A DNA stretch of 33,428 nucleotides from Thermoplasmatales archaeon (GCA_020341795.1 CP070836.1:602059-635486), one strand, 5' to 3'. Shown: positions 24,894-32,992, counted from the stretch's first letter. Program-made: numbers and translations. The notes: generated by a model from the sequence alone, not told the origin.

Positions 24894-25616
24894 TTATTTA
24901 TATACTAAAACTACAGAAGGTGGAAAATGTAAAAATGAAAATGGAAAAGAAAGTCTTCTAAAAGAATCAGTCGCTATTGCTTTTTTAAAAACATCTAACT
25001 CAACTTGATAGTTTTTCTTTGAAACATCCCTGAAATAAGACATATCAGGATCATTAAAATAGAATTTATTATTTTTTATACCAGTTAAAACAATCCAATG
25101 AAATACATTCTCACCGGTTATAGGTTCAAGGTTAACAAAAATAATAGGTGGAATTTTTTTTGCTAATGCACCATTGATAACTTGTATTATATCAATGCCA
25201 TAATGTATAGGAATTCTTGCATTGCGAACTTTTGAAGATAAAACATTTTCAAAGAAGTTATACGTTTTTTTCCAATGTGTATGATAATCTGAAAACTTTT
25301 TTTTCTGATATATTTCAGCGTTAAAATCCATTATTTTTGCAGTATATGCCATACCAAACTGAAGTGTTCCACCTCTAAAAGCAATTGATCTAGTTTTTCT
25401 CCATAGCTTATATTCAAAATCTTTGGATAACTCAACATTAACATCATAATATTTCATAACCATCATTAAAGCTGCAGGTCCACAAGTTGCATAATGAGTT
25501 TGCTGATAATATGGAACATCTAATAACTCAGATGAAACTATTTTTGAATCCTTCATTGTTATATCCAGTATAGCCATTGTTTTAAAAAAACATCTCTTTA
25601 AACTGTTTTTACCCAT
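24894..25616 (-). CDS. C39-like papain-fold peptidase domain protein
   Basis: A 240-residue protein with the papain-like C39 fold. VPYYQQTHYATCGPAALMMV gives the oxyanion Gln and nucleophile Cys45, HWIVLTGI the catalytic His, and FYFNDPDMSYF the Asp. C39 peptidases cut leader peptides at double-glycine sites in exporters, but stand-alone members such as this are mostly uncharacterised. No signal peptide or transporter domain is seen. The start at 25616 overlaps the upstream radical SAM gene by 19 bases but has no clear ribosome site; ATG 25577 (MAILDITMK) is an alternative. The overlap suggests it acts with the radical SAM protein. Confidence 0.72.
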   Translation of the reverse strand: MGKNSLKRCFFKTMAILDITMKDSKIVSSELLDVPYYQQTHYATCGPAALMMVMKYYDVNVELSKDFEYKLWRKTRSIAFRGGTLQFGMAYTAKIMDFNAEIYQKKKFSDYHTHWKKTYNFFENVLSSKVRNARIPIHYGIDIIQVINGALAKKIPPIIFVNLEPITGENVFHWIVLTGIKNNKFYFNDPDMSYFRDVSKKNYQVELDVFKKAIATDSFRRLSFPFSFLHFPPSVVLVYK

Positions 25617-26905
25617 TTTTTTGGTCTGTTTAGATAATTCTCAAGGTTTCTACTGACACAATTTATAAAAGGAAAAAAACCACGCTTTAAACATCTAACA
25701 TCTCGATAGATAACATTTGGTAAAGAATTAAAACTACTAGTTATTTTAAAAAAACCCGTTTGAAGCTCATCCGGCGTCATTTTTTTCGGTTTAAAAACAA
25801 CGGTTTTACGATTGTATTTTGACCAATCCTTTGTAAGAATTCTTCCCTCTTCCTTAAGCTTATTAAACATTGGTGTTCCTGGATAAGGCGTCAATATTGC
25901 AAAACGTGCTGAATCCAATTTGATCTGTTTGATTTTATTAAGTGTTACATTAAATACTTCATTTGTATCATGTTCAAATCCAAACATAAAAGTTCCAAGA
26001 ATCGCCATTTTATGTTTGTGAACATTTTTTACAACTGAATCAAAATCAGAAGCTGTATTTGTTTTTTTATGTACATCTTCTAGTGTTTGTTGAAAAAAAG
26101 ACTCAAAACCAACAGTCCACTCTGTACATCCTGCTTCATGTGATAGACGACATAATTCATCATCTCTTGCAAGAACATCTGCATTTCCTTCACATACAAA
26201 TTTTTTTTTCAAACCTTTCATAGCTCTAAAAAGATCCTTGGTGAAAGATGGATCAATTGTTAATGAAGCATCACAGAAAAACAAAAACTTCTGAGGAAAA
26301 GTTTTGATTTCATTGATTATTTCATCAATTGGTCTTGGGCGAAAGACCGAACCATGAAGCACATTTGAATCCTGACAAAAATCGCATTTATAAGGACATC
26401 CCCTTGACGCTTCAATTACTCCAACCATTGGAATATTTGAACCTGCATCAATTTTTGATGCACCAAATGAAACATCAAATTTTTCTGCTTTTGACCGATA
26501 AACAGATTTTAATGAATCATTTTCAAGATCATCCAATACAGTAAACCACAGGTTTTCAACATTACCCACTAAAACACTATCTGCATGTCCTCCTGCCTCT
26601 TCTGGAAGCGCAGAAGGATGGCCACCGCTTAATATTACCATTTTTCCTTCATTTCTAAAACAATCTGCAACCTTATATGCCTGAATAGCAGTACCTGTTC
26701 TAAAATGAATAAATACTCCATCACAATCTTCATCATAGTTAATTTCTTCATTGCTTACTAAAACTTTGACAGTATGTTTTTTTGGAGTTATTGCTGCTAG
26801 CTGACGAGCATGAATAGATGATATAAACGAAAAATTCGAATAAATCGTCCTGTAGAAATACGTTAGTTTAATTAACGCATTTTCCCCTAGCAACAGTATT
26901 TTCAT
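25598..26905 (-). CDS. B12-binding-type radical SAM protein
   Basis: A 435-residue protein with an N-terminal cobalamin-binding-like Rossmann region (about 1-140, including VILSGGHPSALPEEAGGHAD) and a radical SAM core with CPYKCDFC after GVIEASRG. WTVGFESFFQQTLEDV, FMFGFEHDT and TPYPGTPMFNKL are typical of the BchE/hopanoid-modifying and methyltransferase group. The substrate cannot be deduced. A TATA-like CTTTTAAATAG about 25 bases before ATG 26905 suggests a leaderless transcript. It overlaps the C39-like peptidase gene and diverges from the polymerase operon. Confidence 0.87.
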   Translation of the reverse strand: MKILLLGENALIKLTYFYRTIYSNFSFISSIHARQLAAITPKKHTVKVLVSNEEINYDEDCDGVFIHFRTGTAIQAYKVADCFRNEGKMVILSGGHPSALPEEAGGHADSVLVGNVENLWFTVLDDLENDSLKSVYRSKAEKFDVSFGASKIDAGSNIPMVGVIEASRGCPYKCDFCQDSNVLHGSVFRPRPIDEIINEIKTFPQKFLFFCDASLTIDPSFTKDLFRAMKGLKKKFVCEGNADVLARDDELCRLSHEAGCTEWTVGFESFFQQTLEDVHKKTNTASDFDSVVKNVHKHKMAILGTFMFGFEHDTNEVFNVTLNKIKQIKLDSARFAILTPYPGTPMFNKLKEEGRILTKDWSKYNRKTVVFKPKKMTPDELQTGFFKITSSFNSLPNVIYRDVRCLKRGFFPFINCVSRNLENYLNRPKKWVKTV

Positions 26906-26979
26906 CTTACTGTTTTATTTCCACACTATTTAAAAGATTTTTGAATAAAAAAAATAAAATTTTACTTTATAGTTTTATT

Positions 26980-26995
26980 TTTCAATACTTTCAAT
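26980..26995 (+). repeat. Direct repeat TTTCAAT (9-base period) before the polymerase operon
   Basis: TTTCAAT occurs at 26980-26986 and 26989-26995, between the divergent radical SAM and RadA-like genes, just upstream of a TATA-like CTTATTAAAA (27007-27017). The position would suit an operator or activator site; in AT-rich DNA such a repeat can also arise by chance. Confidence 0.3.
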
Positions 26996-27071
26996 GCTCT
27001 CCTGTTTACCTTATTAAAACAAGACGTGTATGCAAACATTCCATATATTTTTTGTAGGGAGGCTTAAAAAA

Positions 27072-27818
27072 ATGAAAAAAATTAATCTTTCAACCCATGC
27101 CATCGAAAAATCTGATTTCTTAATTGCAAAAGAGATAATAAAACCAGATATAGTAGTAGAATCCGGTATAAAAGAACTAGATCTTATTCTTGGTGGTTTT
27201 AAATCTGGAGAGATAACATATATCGACGGAGATAGTAGTCTGATTTCAAGTATACCAGATCAACTTTGTGTAAACACCTATAGAACCTTTCATAGTGATA
27301 TTATCTACATTGATGCTGGAATGTGTGCAGATCCCTATAAAATCAGCAAATACGCGCTTAAACTGGAGATAAGCCCGCGAGAAATTCTTGAACATGTGCA
27401 TATAAGCAGAGCGTTTACAGTCTATCAACTTGCAACACTGATACAAGACAGACTTGAACAGGCAATAAAAAGATACAAACCACAGACTCTTATAATAGGC
27501 AGACTTCCAATTTTTTATCTAGACTCAGACGTTGAATCAAAAGAAGCCCAGGTTCTTTTAAGAACCAATCTGTATAAAATCCGTGAACTTACCACAAAAT
27601 ATGATCTTATCACTGTTTTTACAAATCTTGATAGGAAAATGCTGACAAACAACATAGATGTTCGTAAAATCTTACATAAAGAAGTAGATGAAGTTGTCAT
27701 GATGAAACAAACAGAGATTTCAACTAAAGTAGAGCTTGTAAAAAGACAAGAAAACACAGTAATTCTGCAACTTGCAAAAGGGCAACTAAGACTTCAGGAA
27801 TTTGGAATGGTGATATAA
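27072..27818 (+). CDS. RadA/RecA-fold protein with degraded ATPase motifs
   Basis: A 248-residue protein of the RadA/Rad55/KaiC class by layout: SGIKELDLILGGFKSGEITYIDG matches the entry into the RecA core, followed by DIIYIDAG, QLATLIQDRLEQAIKRY, LIIGRLP and a C-terminal strand region. The Walker A loop, usually GxxxxGKT, reads DGDSSLISSIPDQLC with no Lys, and the Walker B Asp is replaced by Gly in LIIGRL. It is therefore probably not an ATPase but a structural or adaptor paralogue. ATG 27072 is chosen because GGGAGG lies just before it; an in-frame ATG at 27030 lacks one. The next gene starts one base after the stop, and the polymerase follows. Confidence 0.7.
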   Translation: MKKINLSTHAIEKSDFLIAKEIIKPDIVVESGIKELDLILGGFKSGEITYIDGDSSLISSIPDQLCVNTYRTFHSDIIYIDAGMCADPYKISKYALKLEISPREILEHVHISRAFTVYQLATLIQDRLEQAIKRYKPQTLIIGRLPIFYLDSDVESKEAQVLLRTNLYKIRELTTKYDLITVFTNLDRKMLTNNIDVRKILHKEVDEVVMMKQTEISTKVELVKRQENTVILQLAKGQLRLQEFGMVI

Positions 27819-27819
27819 G

Positions 27820-28074
27820 ATGGGGCGTACAGTTCCCACGTTTAGAAACATAATAGAGTCCTTCGGATGGGAATGGAACGATTTCAAAAGAGCACTTAGA
27901 AGCATTGACCGTGAAGCTTTTGAAGAACTTATGAACCATGCACGTCGCCATGCAGTAGCCGGTAGTAACATGAGCAACCCGAATCCATTTGAGCCAGTTG
28001 TTATGAGTATATTGGTAGAACATGAAAAAACCCTGCGGAAGTTACGCGAACATGTTGAAGGGAAACATACTTGA
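27820..28074 (+). CDS. Small conserved-looking protein in the PolB2 operon
   Basis: An 84-residue helical, charged protein starting MGRTVPTFRNIIESFGWEWN, with FKRALRSIDREAFEELMNHARRH and a C-terminal ILVEHEKTLRKLREHVEG helix. I recall similar short proteins beginning MGRT with the same FRRAL-R-D pattern in other archaea, but know no function. The tight packing, one base after the RadA-like gene and overlapping the start of the polymerase gene, makes a shared complex likely. No zinc or catalytic motif is visible. Confidence 0.65.
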   Translation: MGRTVPTFRNIIESFGWEWNDFKRALRSIDREAFEELMNHARRHAVAGSNMSNPNPFEPVVMSILVEHEKTLRKLREHVEGKHT

Positions 28075-30325
28075 TGTCTATGCTGAAAATAAAAAAAATG
28101 TGATGGTCACATGGATTGCAGATAACGGTAAATCAACAAAGATAGAAGACAAATACAGTCCAAGTTTTTTTGTATATTCAAATCAGGATGATCTTTTAAA
28201 TGTTGCATCGCTTTTAAGAGATATGTCACAATTAGACTCTCTTAATCTTACATATAAAAAACTCATTTTGGGATCTGACAAAAAAAAGCTTGTTCTAGAG
28301 GTTGTTCCAAAAAAAATAGAATATCTCCGAAGTCTTTCTGAGATGATTGACTCTTGGGGAGGATATTATCGTTATCAACTTTTTGATGTAGATACACGTC
28401 TATCAAGTAGATACCTACAAGACAGGGGTGTTTTCTGTAATGCAAAAATATGCTGGGATGGTAAAAAGTTTACATCTAATGACATACAATGGGCTGTTGA
28501 CTATGACAAGCCGTTTTATACGAGTACAACTTTTGAAATCACCAGAAAATCAAAAAGTAAAATAATATCATTTAACGACCCTATAAATCATATCAAAATA
28601 GGTAAAAACATTATTTGCGAAAGAAATGAAACAGATACTATCCTATTAGCAATTAAGCAGCTAAAACATATCGACCCAGATATAGTTTACACTCATAAGG
28701 GTGATAGCGTTGTTTTTCCATATCTTTATCATAGAGCAAAACTTTGCGGCATACAAAACTCATTAAACCTTGGTAGAGACTCATATCATCACTTGCATCC
28801 TTCAAAACAAGCAAAATCATATTTCAGCTACGGTCAAATAGTTTATCGCCCTGCTTTTTATACGCTGCGAGGTCGCGTGCATATTGACAGGCATAACTCG
28901 TTTATGTACGGTGAAAGCGGACTTCATGGACTTCTTGACATTTCACGTTGTTCAAACATACCACTTCAGGTTTTATCACGTGTCGGACCTGGTACAGGTA
29001 TCAGTCAAATACAAGTAAACAAGGCACGTGAAAAAGGATATCTAATACCTTGGAAGAAAAACATGCCAGAAGACTGGAAGACTGCAATGGATCTTTTAGT
29101 ATCAGATCGTGGAGGACTCATACTTGACCCAGCAGTTGGTCTACATGAGGACGTAGTCGAACTTGACTTTGCATCCCTTTATCCAAATGTTATGCTACGT
29201 TTTAACATAAGCCCTGAGACCATGCTTTGCAACTGCTGCAGAGATATTCCAAGTATTATAGTTCCACAGCTTAGTTATCATATATGCAACCGCCAAATGG
29301 GGCTACTTCCAGAGGTTTTAAAACCCATATTGTTCCGTCGGTTCTGCTATAAAGCCCGCTCAAGAAACAAAAAATATGATCAAGCATTGTATAAAGAACT
29401 GCAACAGGCATGGAAATGGGTGCTATTGGTATGCTTTGGCTACACTGGTTATCGTAATGCTCGTTATGGTCGTATCGAGTGCTATGAAAGCATTACTGCA
29501 TATAGTCGTGATATTTTATTATCTGCGGTTGAAACAGTTGAAAAAGCAGGATACAAGGTGCTTCATGGGATTATTGATTCATTATGGGTAAAGCCAAAAA
29601 AAGGCTGTGTAAACCCTACACATCTATCACGCATTATAGGAAGACAAACCGGTGTACGAATGGATTTAGAAGGAAGATACAGATGGATTGTTTTTCTACC
29701 TAGCAAAATCACAGGTGTTGGTGCATTAAACAGGTATTACGGCATGTTTGAGGATAAAGAGATCAAGGTTAGAGGAGTCGAGCTACGACAGAGAAACTCA
29801 CCTGTCTTTTTAAAAAACATGCAAAATGATATAATCAATGTTTTTTCAAAAGCAGAAAAAAAATCCGAGTTCCTAGAGCTCATCCCTAAAGCAGTTGATG
29901 TGATAAGAGAATATGGACTAAAAATAATAAAAAATGAAGTAGCTCAAGATACACTAGTTATCAAAAGCTGTGTATCAAGAGATATTTCTGAGTATAAGGT
30001 GAACACGCTTGTTAAATCTGCAATGTTTCAGCTTAGAAAAGAAGGAGTTGAGCCTGAACCCGGTCAATCCGTGAGATACGTTGTATGCAATGAAAAAACA
30101 CGTAATCCACTAAAACGTGTATGTATAGCTGAAAAATTATATGGAAATGATACAATAGATATCGATTTTTATCTTAGACAGATTGCACAATATGCTGAAA
30201 GCATACTTGTACCATTTGGTTTCAACCTTGAAAAAATTTATGACATGCTTCAGAAAATTAAGTATAGGGAGAAATACTATGTATCCGTATTACCTAGAGT
30301 TGGAACTCATCAAACCTGTATCTGA
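28052..30325 (+). CDS. polB2: Family B DNA polymerase, PolB2 type with altered catalytic motif
   Basis: A 757-residue family B polymerase. Motif A is intact, VELDFASLYPNVM (Asp372); the motif B region reads WKWVLLVCFGYTGYRNARYG; motif C, normally YxDTDS, reads HGIIDSLWV, so the first metal-binding Asp is Ile507 while Asp509 remains. Exonuclease motifs are degraded: exo I DxE appears as TTFEIT and exo II lacks NxxxFD (YTHKGDSVVFPYL). A Cys cluster (MLCNCCRD, HICNRQMG) lies between A and B. These are hallmarks of the archaeal PolB2 family, once thought inactive; the Sulfolobus member Dpo2 has been implicated in lesion bypass. ATG 28052 (MLKGNILDVYA) is preferred over 28022, which lies deeper in the preceding gene. 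It overlaps genes on both sides. Confidence 0.88.
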   Translation: MLKGNILDVYAENKKNVMVTWIADNGKSTKIEDKYSPSFFVYSNQDDLLNVASLLRDMSQLDSLNLTYKKLILGSDKKKLVLEVVPKKIEYLRSLSEMIDSWGGYYRYQLFDVDTRLSSRYLQDRGVFCNAKICWDGKKFTSNDIQWAVDYDKPFYTSTTFEITRKSKSKIISFNDPINHIKIGKNIICERNETDTILLAIKQLKHIDPDIVYTHKGDSVVFPYLYHRAKLCGIQNSLNLGRDSYHHLHPSKQAKSYFSYGQIVYRPAFYTLRGRVHIDRHNSFMYGESGLHGLLDISRCSNIPLQVLSRVGPGTGISQIQVNKAREKGYLIPWKKNMPEDWKTAMDLLVSDRGGLILDPAVGLHEDVVELDFASLYPNVMLRFNISPETMLCNCCRDIPSIIVPQLSYHICNRQMGLLPEVLKPILFRRFCYKARSRNKKYDQALYKELQQAWKWVLLVCFGYTGYRNARYGRIECYESITAYSRDILLSAVETVEKAGYKVLHGIIDSLWVKPKKGCVNPTHLSRIIGRQTGVRMDLEGRYRWIVFLPSKITGVGALNRYYGMFEDKEIKVRGVELRQRNSPVFLKNMQNDIINVFSKAEKKSEFLELIPKAVDVIREYGLKIIKNEVAQDTLVIKSCVSRDISEYKVNTLVKSAMFQLRKEGVEPEPGQSVRYVVCNEKTRNPLKRVCIAEKLYGNDTIDIDFYLRQIAQYAESILVPFGFNLEKIYDMLQKIKYREKYYVSVLPRVGTHQTCI

Positions 30326-30713
30326 TTATTTAAAAAAACAAGGATACAAGGTGCATGATGAGATTAAAATAGGATTCCACCGTGCAGACTTAGTGGGTTT
30401 TAAAGAAAGTGATGTTGTAGCAGTAGAACTAAAACTATCTGATTGGAAAAAAGCAATAATTCAAGCTAAAAACTATATGCTAGGTGCAGACTATGTATAT
30501 CTTGCAGTACCATTATTTAAATCGTATAATATTTTAAGAAAAGCAGAATATTATTTTAAAAAAGAAGGAATCGGTCTTTTAGTTATAAATGAAAAAACAA
30601 GTAAAGTATCAGAAATTATCAAACCAAAAAAATCAAAGAAAAGAATAGCATCAATAAATAAAAAAGAAAATAAACAAAACGTAAAAGGAGTGGGGTTAAG
30701 GTTTTATAAGTAA
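30279..30713 (+). CDS. Small PD-(D/E)XK-like nuclease
   Basis: A 144-residue protein. The pattern HRADLVGF (Asp37), VVAVELKLSD (Glu50, Lys52) and IIQAKNYMLGADYVYLAVP (Gln62) is that of the PD-(D/E)XK restriction-endonuclease/Holliday-resolvase fold. The C-terminus is Lys-rich (KPKKSKKRIASINKKENKQ), suited to nucleic-acid binding. ATG 30279 is chosen because AGGGAG lies just before it; an earlier in-frame ATG sits inside the polymerase gene. It overlaps the polymerase by 47 bases, so it is almost surely translated with it. It might replace the exonuclease function that the polymerase has lost, but that is conjecture. Confidence 0.7.
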   Translation: MYPYYLELELIKPVSDYLKKQGYKVHDEIKIGFHRADLVGFKESDVVAVELKLSDWKKAIIQAKNYMLGADYVYLAVPLFKSYNILRKAEYYFKKEGIGLLVINEKTSKVSEIIKPKKSKKRIASINKKENKQNVKGVGLRFYK

Positions 30714-30747
30714 ATAATATTGTTATTAACCATATGGAGATAAAGTT

Positions 30748-31482
30748 ATGTGCTATCGTTATAGCGTTCCTGGTCCTGATGCAGTTAAAAAAACATTTCA
30801 GGTAAAACTTGGAACTAGTTTTGAAAGACATTACCATGTTGGTGCTTTTGACAAACCAAAGCTACCAGTTATAACTAACATAAAACCTGAACAGGTTGAT
30901 TTATTTTACTGGGGATTAATACCCTTTTGGGTAAAAGATGAAAAAACTGCAAATGACATTAGCGATAGGACTGCAAACGCACGATGTGAAACAATTTTTG
31001 AAAAACCATCTTTTCGACATCTTGCAGGGAAAAAACATTGTCTAGTCATTGCTGATGGTTTTTTTGAATGGCGATGGTACAATGGAATCAATTATCCCTA
31101 TTATATAAGATTGAAAAATCATGAACCATTTGCAATGGCAGGATTATGGGATATATGGACTAATAAAGCAACTGGTGAAGAAATACCATCTTATACAATA
31201 ATTACTACCGATGCAAATCCCTTAATGGCTATGATTCATAACAAGAAGAAAAGAATGCCTGTGATTCTAAAAAAACAAGATTACCCACATTGGATAGCAA
31301 GTGATATAACAAAAGATCAAACAATGGAAGTCCTTCAAGCTTATGATCAAAATAAAATGGAAGCATATACTATTTCAAAACTAATCACTGCAAAGGATCA
31401 AAATACTAATGTTCCACAGGTACTCGAGCCGTTTCAATATAATACCTTAGAGCCACTTCCAAGTCAAAAAAGCTTGTTTTGA
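30748..31482 (+). CDS. SRAP-domain protein (HMCES/YedK family), abasic-site shield
   Basis: A 244-residue SRAP protein, which links covalently to abasic sites in single-stranded DNA through its Cys2 and so protects them. The sequence starts MCYRYS, so Met removal exposes Cys2. Other active-site residues are Asn77 in RTANAR, Glu107 in GFFEW and His164 in MIHNKKKRMPVIL. The length is usual. The extreme C-terminus, PSQKSLF, looks like a sliding-clamp-binding peptide. GGAGAT precedes the ATG and the gene lies 34 bases after the nuclease gene, so it probably shares the damage-tolerance operon. It converges with msrA, overlapping its 3' end by 19 bases. Confidence 0.93.
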   Translation: MCYRYSVPGPDAVKKTFQVKLGTSFERHYHVGAFDKPKLPVITNIKPEQVDLFYWGLIPFWVKDEKTANDISDRTANARCETIFEKPSFRHLAGKKHCLVIADGFFEWRWYNGINYPYYIRLKNHEPFAMAGLWDIWTNKATGEEIPSYTIITTDANPLMAMIHNKKKRMPVILKKQDYPHWIASDITKDQTMEVLQAYDQNKMEAYTISKLITAKDQNTNVPQVLEPFQYNTLEPLPSQKSLF

Positions 31483-31934
31483 CATTGACCTCTCAAATAA
31501 TATTTCTGATGATAATCTTCTGCAGGATAAAACGTTTCAACTTTTCTAATTTCTGTTACAATTGGATTTTGGTATTTATTTGACTCCCCAAGTTTGTTTT
31601 TTGACATAATTGCAGTTTGTTTCTGATCTTCATCATAGTAAAAAATCACTGATTTATATTGTGTCCCAACATCCACTCCTTGTCTGTTCAACTGTGTTGG
31701 ATCATGTATCTCCCAGAATATATCAAGAAGTTTTTCATAAGTAATAATTGTTGGATCATACTCAATTTCTATAACTTCAATATGTCCTGTTATATCAGTA
31801 CAAACATCATTATATGTTGGATTTTTAAGTGTTCCTCCCATGTATCCAACAGTTGTTTTTATAATCCCTTTTACTTTACTAAATGCTTCTTCCACACCCC
31901 AGAAACATCCAGCTCCAAATGTTGCTTTTTTCAT
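31464..31934 (-). CDS. msrA: Peptide methionine sulfoxide reductase A
   Basis: Reduces methionine-S-sulfoxide in proteins. The 156-residue protein has the active-site GCFWG (Cys10) near the N-terminus, then GYMGGTLKNPTYNDVCTDITGH, DPTQLNRQGVDVGTQYKS and AEDYHQKYY, all characteristic. AGGAGT precedes the ATG. Possible recycling Cys residues are Cys45 and the Cys near the C-terminus (RGQCQNKLF). The 3' end overlaps the SRAP gene. It lies 36 bases downstream of the membrane-kinase gene on the same strand. Confidence 0.96.
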   Translation of the reverse strand: MKKATFGAGCFWGVEEAFSKVKGIIKTTVGYMGGTLKNPTYNDVCTDITGHIEVIEIEYDPTIITYEKLLDIFWEIHDPTQLNRQGVDVGTQYKSVIFYYDEDQKQTAIMSKNKLGESNKYQNPIVTEIRKVETFYPAEDYHQKYYLRGQCQNKLF

Positions 31935-31970
31935 AAAATACTCCTAATTTTACTAATAAAATTTATATTA

Positions 31971-32666
31971 TTAAAAAATTGGTCCGATTATACCCCCAAT
32001 ATAAAGTGTAATTGTTGCACTTACAGTAATTAATATATTATCATCAATTGGTCCAATTTCATAACGTTCAAATATTGAAGCTATAATTGCAGCTATTACC
32101 CCCCAAAAAGCTAAACCTGGTAAATTTGATGTTGCACCAAGATAATAACCAATAGGAATGCAAACACCAGCCATATAGATGTTACCAATTGGATGTTTTT
32201 TTCTTTCCTTGAATGCAAGATTTCTGACAACACCAGTTATTCCATCTCCAAACGCTATAAACGCTGGAGGTATAACTGCTATCCATTTGTCACCAAGTAA
32301 TGTCCATAAAACAAATATGGCAAGCCCCCACATCAAACAAAAACTTACATCATTGACATCTTTATCTGTTTGAAACCAGTAAAGAATACGGCCTGATTTA
32401 TGAAATATATACATAATAATAGAGATGAGAATTGCAGCAAATAAAGGATAGAGAGGGCTATTAAATAAAAATGGAACTGCAAGAACTACAAGTCCACCTG
32501 CTAAGATATGAATGATTTTTCGATTATAGTATACTGCAGAGTCTTTTTTAAATCTTTTTTTTAGTAGATACTCATATATTCGTCTAGTAAATAAAATAAC
32601 TCCTACTGCATAAAACGCTAATAGGATCATTCGGAATATTTCACTGTTGATCAGAATATCAAACAT
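31971..32666 (-). CDS. Dolichol-kinase/CTP-transferase-like membrane protein (SEC59 family)
   Basis: A 231-residue integral membrane protein with about seven hydrophobic helices. NRKIIHILAGGLVVLAVPF (about 48-66) and IAFGDGITGVVRNLAFKERK (about 137-156) are the conserved parts of the dolichol/phytol kinase and phosphatidate-cytidylyltransferase-like group, with the GDG motif likely binding the nucleotide. The archaeal substrate is probably a polyprenol or other isoprenoid alcohol, by family only. A GGGGG run precedes the ATG. It is divergent from the cold-shock gene. Confidence 0.78.
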   Translation of the reverse strand: MFDILINSEIFRMILLAFYAVGVILFTRRIYEYLLKKRFKKDSAVYYNRKIIHILAGGLVVLAVPFLFNSPLYPLFAAILISIIMYIFHKSGRILYWFQTDKDVNDVSFCLMWGLAIFVLWTLLGDKWIAVIPPAFIAFGDGITGVVRNLAFKERKKHPIGNIYMAGVCIPIGYYLGATSNLPGLAFWGVIAAIIASIFERYEIGPIDDNILITVSATITLYIGGIIGPIF

Positions 32667-32733
32667 TTGCCCCCTTTATCAATTCATCTTATTTAAAACT
32701 AGCAGAATAAATGAAAAAAATGACAATAGAAAC

Positions 32734-32743
32734 TTATATAAAA
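32734..32743 (+). promoter_or_regulatory. TATA box of the cold-shock gene
   Basis: TTATATAAAA lies 58 bases before ATG 32801. A start about 25 bases downstream leaves a leader of about 35 bases that contains a strong AAGGAGG at 32784-32790. Confidence 0.5.
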
Positions 32744-32800
32744 CAAAGGATAATGCAGAAAGCAATAAAAAGACTCCAAATTTAAGGAGGAATATAGTAA

Positions 32801-32992
32801 ATGAATGGAAAAGTAAAATGGTATAATGCAAGAAAAGGGTATGGCTTTATAGAAGGCGAAGATGGAAAAGACATTTTTGTTCACAGAACTTCCGTACCCC
32901 AAGGAACCTTCCTCAATGAGGGAGATAATGTAGAATATGAAACCGAAGAAACTGACAAAGGAGTTAAAGCAGTTAATATTAAAAAATTATAA
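32801..32992 (+). CDS. Cold-shock-domain protein (CspA family)
   Basis: A 63-residue single cold-shock domain that binds single-stranded RNA and DNA. MNGKVKWYNARKGYGFIEGE contains RNP1 (KGYGFIE) and DIFVHRTSV is RNP2. The AAGGAGG site is the strongest in the area, suggesting high expression. Csp proteins are typical of bacteria and found in some mesophilic or cold-adapted archaea, absent from most hyperthermophiles. It stands alone between divergent and convergent neighbours. Confidence 0.95.
   Translation: MNGKVKWYNARKGYGFIEGEDGKDIFVHRTSVPQGTFLNEGDNVEYETEETDKGVKAVNIKKL

Noticed and set aside
28052-30325. Replicative PolB1/PolB3-type polymerase
   Set aside because: Altered motif C, degraded exonuclease motifs and the Cys cluster fit PolB2 instead.
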